Position numbers and translations under genes: made by a program. The notes under the pieces are model-generated. The model was not told where the DNA came from and did not search any database. It worked only from the letters and a program-made list of their open reading frames with translations. From Flavobacterium sp. (GTDB lineage Bacteria > Bacteroidota > Bacteroidia > Flavobacteriales > Flavobacteriaceae), in NCBI GenBank assembly GCA_015478765.1, contig JADMKR010000187.1, positions 1 to 17,947 on the forward strand: DNA of 17,947 bases. Reading direction: 5' to 3'. This document shows, in pieces, positions 13,967 to 17,947 of the stretch (its first letter is position 1; the number at the start of each line of letters is the position of its first letter).

Positions 13967-16702
13967 ATGTCTGAAGAGAGAGTAATAAGAATAAACAAGG
14001 TTTTGAGGGAATTTAATATTTCTCTGGAAAGGGCCGTGGATTATCTCAATGATAAGGGCATCGCTATTGATGCCAATCCAAACGCCAAGATTTCCGACGT
14101 GGAATATGGAATCCTTCAAAAGCAATTTGCCGGCGATAAGGGGAATAAAGAAGCTTCCAAAGAGGTAAGCGAAGAGAAGCGAAAAGAAAAGGAAGCACTG
14201 CGTATTGAAAGGGAGCGAGAGATAGAGGAGAAACGCAAACAGGACGAGGAACGGGCAAGACAGCACGAAGTCATCAAAGCTAAAGCCACATTGACAGGCC
14301 CGAAAACCGTTGGCACTATCGATCTGGATAAGAAAAAACCAGTCGAGAAGATCGAAGAAGCTCCTGCCGCACCTGCACCAGTAGCTGAGATCCCAACTCC
14401 CGCCGCAGAAACAAAAGCAGTTCCTGTAGCCAAGCCTAAAGCTGTTGAACAGACAAAAATCCAGGAAACGCCGGCCGACCAGCCGATGACAACTCAATAT
14501 ACCAAGTTAACAGGGGCGACACTTACCGGTCAAACAATCGACTTATCACAATTCGAAAAGCCTAAAAAGAAAAAAGAAGAGCCGAAGATTACGCCTAATA
14601 AGCCCGGTGCCGCCGGTGCCGCAGGCGCTGGTGCCAACAAAAATAAAAGGAAGCGTATAGCTCCGAAACCGGGAACGGTTCGTCCGGGAGGAACTGCCAA
14701 TCCAAATAAAATTACTCCAAATGCAGGCGGTGCCAGAGGTGCTCGCCCTGGATTTGTCAAAGGTGGCCGCCCGGCAATTACTGCTAAAGTGGAGCCTACG
14801 GAAGAAGAGGTTAAAAACCAAATCCGTGAAACACTTGAAAAACTTCAAGGAAAAGGCGGAAAATCTAAAGCCGCCAAATACAGAAGAGATAAAAGGGATA
14901 CCCACCGCCAAAAAACTGATGATGAACAAAGATCATTGGAAGAAGGCAGCAAAACAATCAAAGTTACTGAGTTTGTAACAGTAGGTGAAATTGCGATCAT
15001 GATGGACGTTCCTATTACCAAGGTAATTGGTACATGTATGTCGTTAGGTATTATGGTTACCATGAACCAGCGACTGGACGCCGAAACATTGTCGATTGTT
15101 GCCGACGAATTCGGATATGACGTCGAATTCATTACAACCGAACTGGAAGATTCTATCCAAGTGGTCGAAGATCGTGAGGAAGATTTGTCAGCACGTGCTC
15201 CGATCGTTACTGTCATGGGTCACGTCGATCACGGTAAAACGTCATTGCTGGATTACATTCGTGAGGAAAACGTAATTGCAGGGGAATCAGGCGGAATTAC
15301 ACAACATATCGGTGCATACGGAGTTACATTGGAAAACGGTCAGAAAATCGCATTCTTAGATACTCCGGGCCACGAGGCATTTACGGCGATGAGGGCACGT
15401 GGTGCTCAGGTTACCGATATAGCAATTATTGTAATCGCTGCCGATGACGACATAATGCCTCAAACCAAAGAGGCGATCAGCCATGCGCAAGCTGCCAATG
15501 TGCCTATCATTTTTGCCATCAATAAAGTAGATAAACCAAATGCGAATCCGGAAAAGATCAAGGAAAAGCTGGCAGGAATGAATTTGCTTGTTGAGGACTG
15601 GGGTGGAAAGATACAATCGCATGATATTTCGGCGAAAACCGGTTTAGGGGTAAAGGAATTACTTGAGAAAGTATTGCTTGAAGCTGAAATACTGGACTTG
15701 AAATCAAATTCGAATAAACTTGCTTCAGGTACTGTAGTGGAAGCTTTTCTTGATAAAGGGAAAGGATATGTTTCTACAATCCTGGTACAGAACGGAACGC
15801 TTAAAATTGGCGATTATATGCTTGCCGGTAAGCACCATGGTAAAATCAAGGCAATGCACGACGAACGCGGAAACATCATCACCGAAGCAGGCCCGTCGAC
15901 GCCGGTATCAGTTCTAGGACTCGACGGTGCGGCCACTGCCGGCGATAAGTTCAACGTGTTTGAAGAGGAACGGGAAGCCAAAGCGATCGCGGCCAAACGT
16001 ACGCAGCTTATGCGTGAACAATCGGTTAGGACACAGCGTCATATCACTCTGGCTGAGATTGGCCGACGTATAGCGTTAGGTCAGTTTAAAGAATTGAATA
16101 TCATTTTGAAAGGTGACGTAGACGGATCAGTGGAAGCATTGTCCGATTCCTTCTCGAAACTTTCTACTGAAGAAATCCAAATCAATATCATCCACAAAGG
16201 AGTAGGTGCGATCACTGAAACAGATGTAATGCTGGCTTCAGCCTCCGATGCGATTATTATCGGATTTAATGTTCGCCCGGCTGGAAATGCAAGACAATTG
16301 GCAGACAAAGAAGAAATCGATATCCGAAATTACTCAATCATCTACGATGCGATTGACGATGTAAGAGATGCGATGGAGGGAATGTTGTCGCCGGAGATGA
16401 AAGAGGAGATTACAGGTACCGCAGAAGTTCGCGAGTTGTTTAAGATATCGAAAGTGGGGACGATTGCCGGATGTATGGTTACCGATGGCAAGATTTTCAG
16501 GAGCTCCCGCATCCGGGTTATCCGCGAAGGCGTCGTAGTTTTCACAGGAGAACTCGCAGCCCTGAAGAGATTTAAGGATGACGTTAAGGAAGTTTCGAAA
16601 GGATACGATTGCGGTATTCAGATCAAGAATTACAACGACATCGAAGAGCGCGATTTAATCGAAGCGTTCCAGGAAGTAGCTGTAAAGAAAAAGCTGAAGT
16701 AA
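13967..16702 (+). CDS. infB: Translation initiation factor IF-2
   Basis: GTPase that brings initiator tRNA to the 30S subunit and promotes subunit joining. The 911-residue protein begins with a small IF2 N-terminal fold (1-50), then a charged coiled region (60-105) and a long low-complexity linker rich in Ala, Pro, Lys and Gly (to about 300). A second IF2 N-type domain at 330-390 precedes the G domain. G motifs are intact: GHVDHGKT at 418-425, GGITQH at 442-447, DTPGH at 465-469, NKVD at 519-522 and SAK at 555-557. Domains II to IV follow to a normal C-terminus. The linker's many Ala/Pro codons create long antisense open frames that are not genes. Last gene of the operon, followed by a strong terminator. 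Confidence 0.98.
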   Translation: MSEERVIRINKVLREFNISLERAVDYLNDKGIAIDANPNAKISDVEYGILQKQFAGDKGNKEASKEVSEEKRKEKEALRIEREREIEEKRKQDEERARQHEVIKAKATLTGPKTVGTIDLDKKKPVEKIEEAPAAPAPVAEIPTPAAETKAVPVAKPKAVEQTKIQETPADQPMTTQYTKLTGATLTGQTIDLSQFEKPKKKKEEPKITPNKPGAAGAAGAGANKNKRKRIAPKPGTVRPGGTANPNKITPNAGGARGARPGFVKGGRPAITAKVEPTEEEVKNQIRETLEKLQGKGGKSKAAKYRRDKRDTHRQKTDDEQRSLEEGSKTIKVTEFVTVGEIAIMMDVPITKVIGTCMSLGIMVTMNQRLDAETLSIVADEFGYDVEFITTELEDSIQVVEDREEDLSARAPIVTVMGHVDHGKTSLLDYIREENVIAGESGGITQHIGAYGVTLENGQKIAFLDTPGHEAFTAMRARGAQVTDIAIIVIAADDDIMPQTKEAISHAQAANVPIIFAINKVDKPNANPEKIKEKLAGMNLLVEDWGGKIQSHDISAKTGLGVKELLEKVLLEAEILDLKSNSNKLASGTVVEAFLDKGKGYVSTILVQNGTLKIGDYMLAGKHHGKIKAMHDERGNIITEAGPSTPVSVLGLDGAATAGDKFNVFEEEREAKAIAAKRTQLMREQSVRTQRHITLAEIGRRIALGQFKELNIILKGDVDGSVEALSDSFSKLSTEEIQINIIHKGVGAITETDVMLASASDAIIIGFNVRPAGNARQLADKEEIDIRNYSIIYDAIDDVRDAMEGMLSPEMKEEITGTAEVRELFKISKVGTIAGCMVTDGKIFRSSRIRVIREGVVVFTGELAALKRFKDDVKEVSKGYDCGIQIKNYNDIEERDLIEAFQEVAVKKKLK

Positions 16703-16718
16703 ATAATATCACTAAATT

Positions 16719-16759
16719 AAAAATGCCCCCAACAGTTTATACTATTTGGGGGCATTTTT
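16719..16759. terminator. Bidirectional intrinsic terminator between infB and the SPOR gene
   Basis: A 14-bp inverted repeat (AAAAATGCCCCCAA with TTGGGGGCATTTTT) encloses a 13-nt loop. T-runs on both strands let it end the rimP-nusA-infB operon on plus and the SPOR gene on minus, 16 and 14 nt past their stops. Confidence 0.9.
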
Positions 16760-16773
16760 TATGTGAAAATATT

Positions 16774-17163
16774 TTATTTGTTTGGTCTGATAAGCAACGC
16801 ATTGGGGTATCGTGCTGAGATTTCCGCCAGATTACGTTCAGCTTCAATCCTGCTTTTAAAATTACCCACCCAGACTTTATAAGCCGGCGTGCTGAAAACG
16901 ACCGTTGCGTCGTGTTGGGGGAATTCTCTGCGAACTTCGTTAAGGGCTCTTTTGGCACTTTCGCTATCGCCGTTGTAAACCTGAATTTTGTATCGATCGT
17001 CTATCGTTATCGACGAATTAATACGCCTTTTCTCGTTTAATAATTGTTCAAATTTGGGATCTTGCTGAACCGTGACATCAATTGTCTGAGCTTCGATTTT
17101 TATTATGGCCAGATTTAACAGAATGGCGCAGAAACACAGCGTTTTTCCGGGGTTAAAGTTCAT
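16774..17163 (-). CDS. Small secreted SPOR-domain protein
   Basis: A 129-residue protein with a Sec signal peptide (hydrophobic residues 8-22, likely cleavage after IEA near residue 25) and a single SPOR domain at about 56-127. The domain shows RYKIQVYNGD at its start, the AYKVWVGNF strand and the RIEAERNLAEI helix. SPOR domains bind denuded peptidoglycan glycan strands, so a periplasmic role at the cell wall is likely; nothing else in the protein suggests an enzyme. The start at 17163 is chosen because the -7 element at 17182-17189 predicts transcription from near 17175, inside the longer frame that begins at 17184. Monocistronic. Confidence 0.88.
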   Translation of the reverse strand: MNFNPGKTLCFCAILLNLAIIKIEAQTIDVTVQQDPKFEQLLNEKRRINSSITIDDRYKIQVYNGDSESAKRALNEVRREFPQHDATVVFSTPAYKVWVGNFKSRIEAERNLAEISARYPNALLIRPNK

Positions 17164-17181
17164 AAAGCGGTGATTTTTATA

Positions 17182-17189
17182 CAAATGTA
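17182..17189 (-). promoter_or_regulatory. -7 element of the SPOR gene
   Basis: TACATTTG on the minus strand fits TAnnTTTG exactly; no TTG is present at the -33 position. It decides the start codon of the downstream gene. Confidence 0.55.
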
Positions 17190-17265
17190 ATGTTTAATGA
17201 AATATACTTACTTAAAATATTTATTTAGAATAGTTATAAATTGGAATTATGACTATCTTAAGGTT

Positions 17266-17294
17266 TTGTGAATAGTGCATAAGTCGTATTTTTG
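17266..17294 (+). promoter_or_regulatory. Promoter of the cytochrome c gene
   Basis: TTG (17266-17268), an 18-nt spacer and TATTTTTG (17287-17294) match the consensus closely. The leader would be about 80 nt long, and I see no clear hairpin in it. Confidence 0.75.
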
Positions 17295-17381
17295 TGCAGG
17301 TTTTTAAATAACGTATCGATTTCCCTGCCGACATTTCTCTCAAGTGAAAATCATACCAAAATAGTCGATAATATCTGTAAT

Positions 17382-17947
17382 ATGAAAAAAGTGGGTAACC
17401 ATCATTCGATTTCAAGAATTTTCTTAAGCTTGGCTTTAATGCTAGCTTTTTCTTTAAATTCATTTGCTCAGGACGCTGCTGGTACTGAAACCGCTACAGA
17501 TGCTGCCGCCACAGAAGCCGCTGGTGCTGAACAGGTCGCTGATGCCGCTGCTGCAGGAGATGCCGCTGCCGGAAAGGCTTTGTTTAACTCGCAATGTGCC
17601 GCCTGCCATAAACTTGATGGCAAGTCGACAGGTCCTGCTCTTCGAGGAGTTGCTGATAAACGCGACCGGGAATGGTTGTACAAGTGGATCAAAAACAGTA
17701 GCGCATTAATAAAGGCGGGAGATCCATTGGCTGTCAAAGTATTTGAGGAAAATGACAGGAAATTAATGACTCCATTTCCGCAATTGTCAAATGCGGATAT
17801 CGATAATATTCTTGCTTATACATCTGAAGTTATCGCAGCGCCTACGCCGCTTCCAGGCGCCACCGCAACGGCATCAGGCGCCAGTGCTGATACAGGTTCC
17901 AATACCCTTATACTGATTGCTCTCGCTATAGTTATGCTGATACTGGT
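17382..17947 (+). CDS. Membrane-tethered monohaem cytochrome c, cut by the right edge; probable first gene of an alternative complex III operon
   Basis: 188 residues are visible and the frame stays open at the edge. A signal peptide (residues 10-29, ending NSFAQ) leads into an Ala/Thr/Glu-rich linker (31-63), then a cytochrome c domain with haem motif CAACH (C72, C75, H76) and probable axial methionine M129 in LMTPFPQLS. A second small-residue linker (151-172) precedes a hydrophobic segment from 173 that runs off the edge and looks like a membrane anchor. Flavobacteria often have such a gene at the head of the alternative complex III and caa3-type oxidase cluster, which would place it in electron transfer from quinol to oxidase. 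That context is beyond the window, so the operon link is inference. A consensus promoter precedes it. Confidence 0.88.
   Translation, partial: MKKVGNHHSISRIFLSLALMLAFSLNSFAQDAAGTETATDAAATEAAGAEQVADAAAAGDAAAGKALFNSQCAACHKLDGKSTGPALRGVADKRDREWLYKWIKNSSALIKAGDPLAVKVFEENDRKLMTPFPQLSNADIDNILAYTSEVIAAPTPLPGATATASGASADTGSNTLILIALAIVMLIL

Noticed and set aside
13886..14929. Several minus-strand frames of 100-200 residues opposite the start of infB
   Set aside because: They reflect the Ala/Pro/Lys/Glu-rich linker codons of IF-2 read in antisense, giving Phe-, Leu-, Ser- and Gly-rich low-complexity strings.
1..17947. Search for mobile elements, CRISPR arrays, prophage or defence genes
   Set aside because: No transposase, integrase, long terminal repeats, regularly spaced repeats or toxin-antitoxin pair was seen; genes are core or common flavobacterial genes with even composition.

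Overview
The window reads as a chromosomal housekeeping segment of a Bacteroidota, most likely family Flavobacteriaceae and close to Flavobacterium. Supporting this: promoters of the TTG-N19-TAnnTTTG type, no clear Shine-Dalgarno sequences, L13, S9, NusA and IF2 sequences of flavobacterial character, a DUF2723 membrane protein, and a right-edge cytochrome c resembling the first gene of flavobacterial alternative complex III operons. Genus is inferred from memory of protein families, not from a search.

Layout. Left edge (minus strand): rplM then rpsI with a one-base TAATG overlap, followed by an intercistronic gap with two hairpins and a possible rpsB start codon at the edge. Next comes a divergent LacI-family repressor (plus), convergent with polA (minus). 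A plus-strand pair follows: a membrane-anchored metallophosphoesterase and a thioredoxin-fold protein that has lost both active-site cysteines. Its stop codon overlaps that of a minus-strand envelope pair, a large DUF2723 (GT117-like) membrane protein followed by a NodB-type deacetylase. Divergent from that pair is tRNA-Gln(UUG), ending in a strong bidirectional terminator shared with a two-domain universal stress protein (minus). The rimP-nusA-infB operon (plus) follows, with a terminator-like hairpin in its leader. It ends at a second bidirectional terminator shared with a small secreted SPOR protein (minus). The right edge carries the start of a membrane-tethered monohaem cytochrome c.

How the genes fit together. 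Most are core information processing: ribosomal proteins, replication/repair polymerase, ribosome assembly, transcription elongation, translation initiation and a tRNA. The less ordinary material lies between 5.4 and 11 kb: a predicted periplasmic phosphoesterase, a cysteine-free thioredoxin-like protein and a candidate protein-glycosylation/deacetylase operon. A sequence upstream of that operon closely resembles a LacI/CcpA-type operator, and a LacI-family gene lies about 10 kb away in the same window. No mobile element, CRISPR array, prophage or toxin system was seen. I found no convincing new multi-gene system; the best leads are the dead thioredoxin, the candidate operator before the DUF2723 operon, and the leader hairpin of rimP-nusA-infB.
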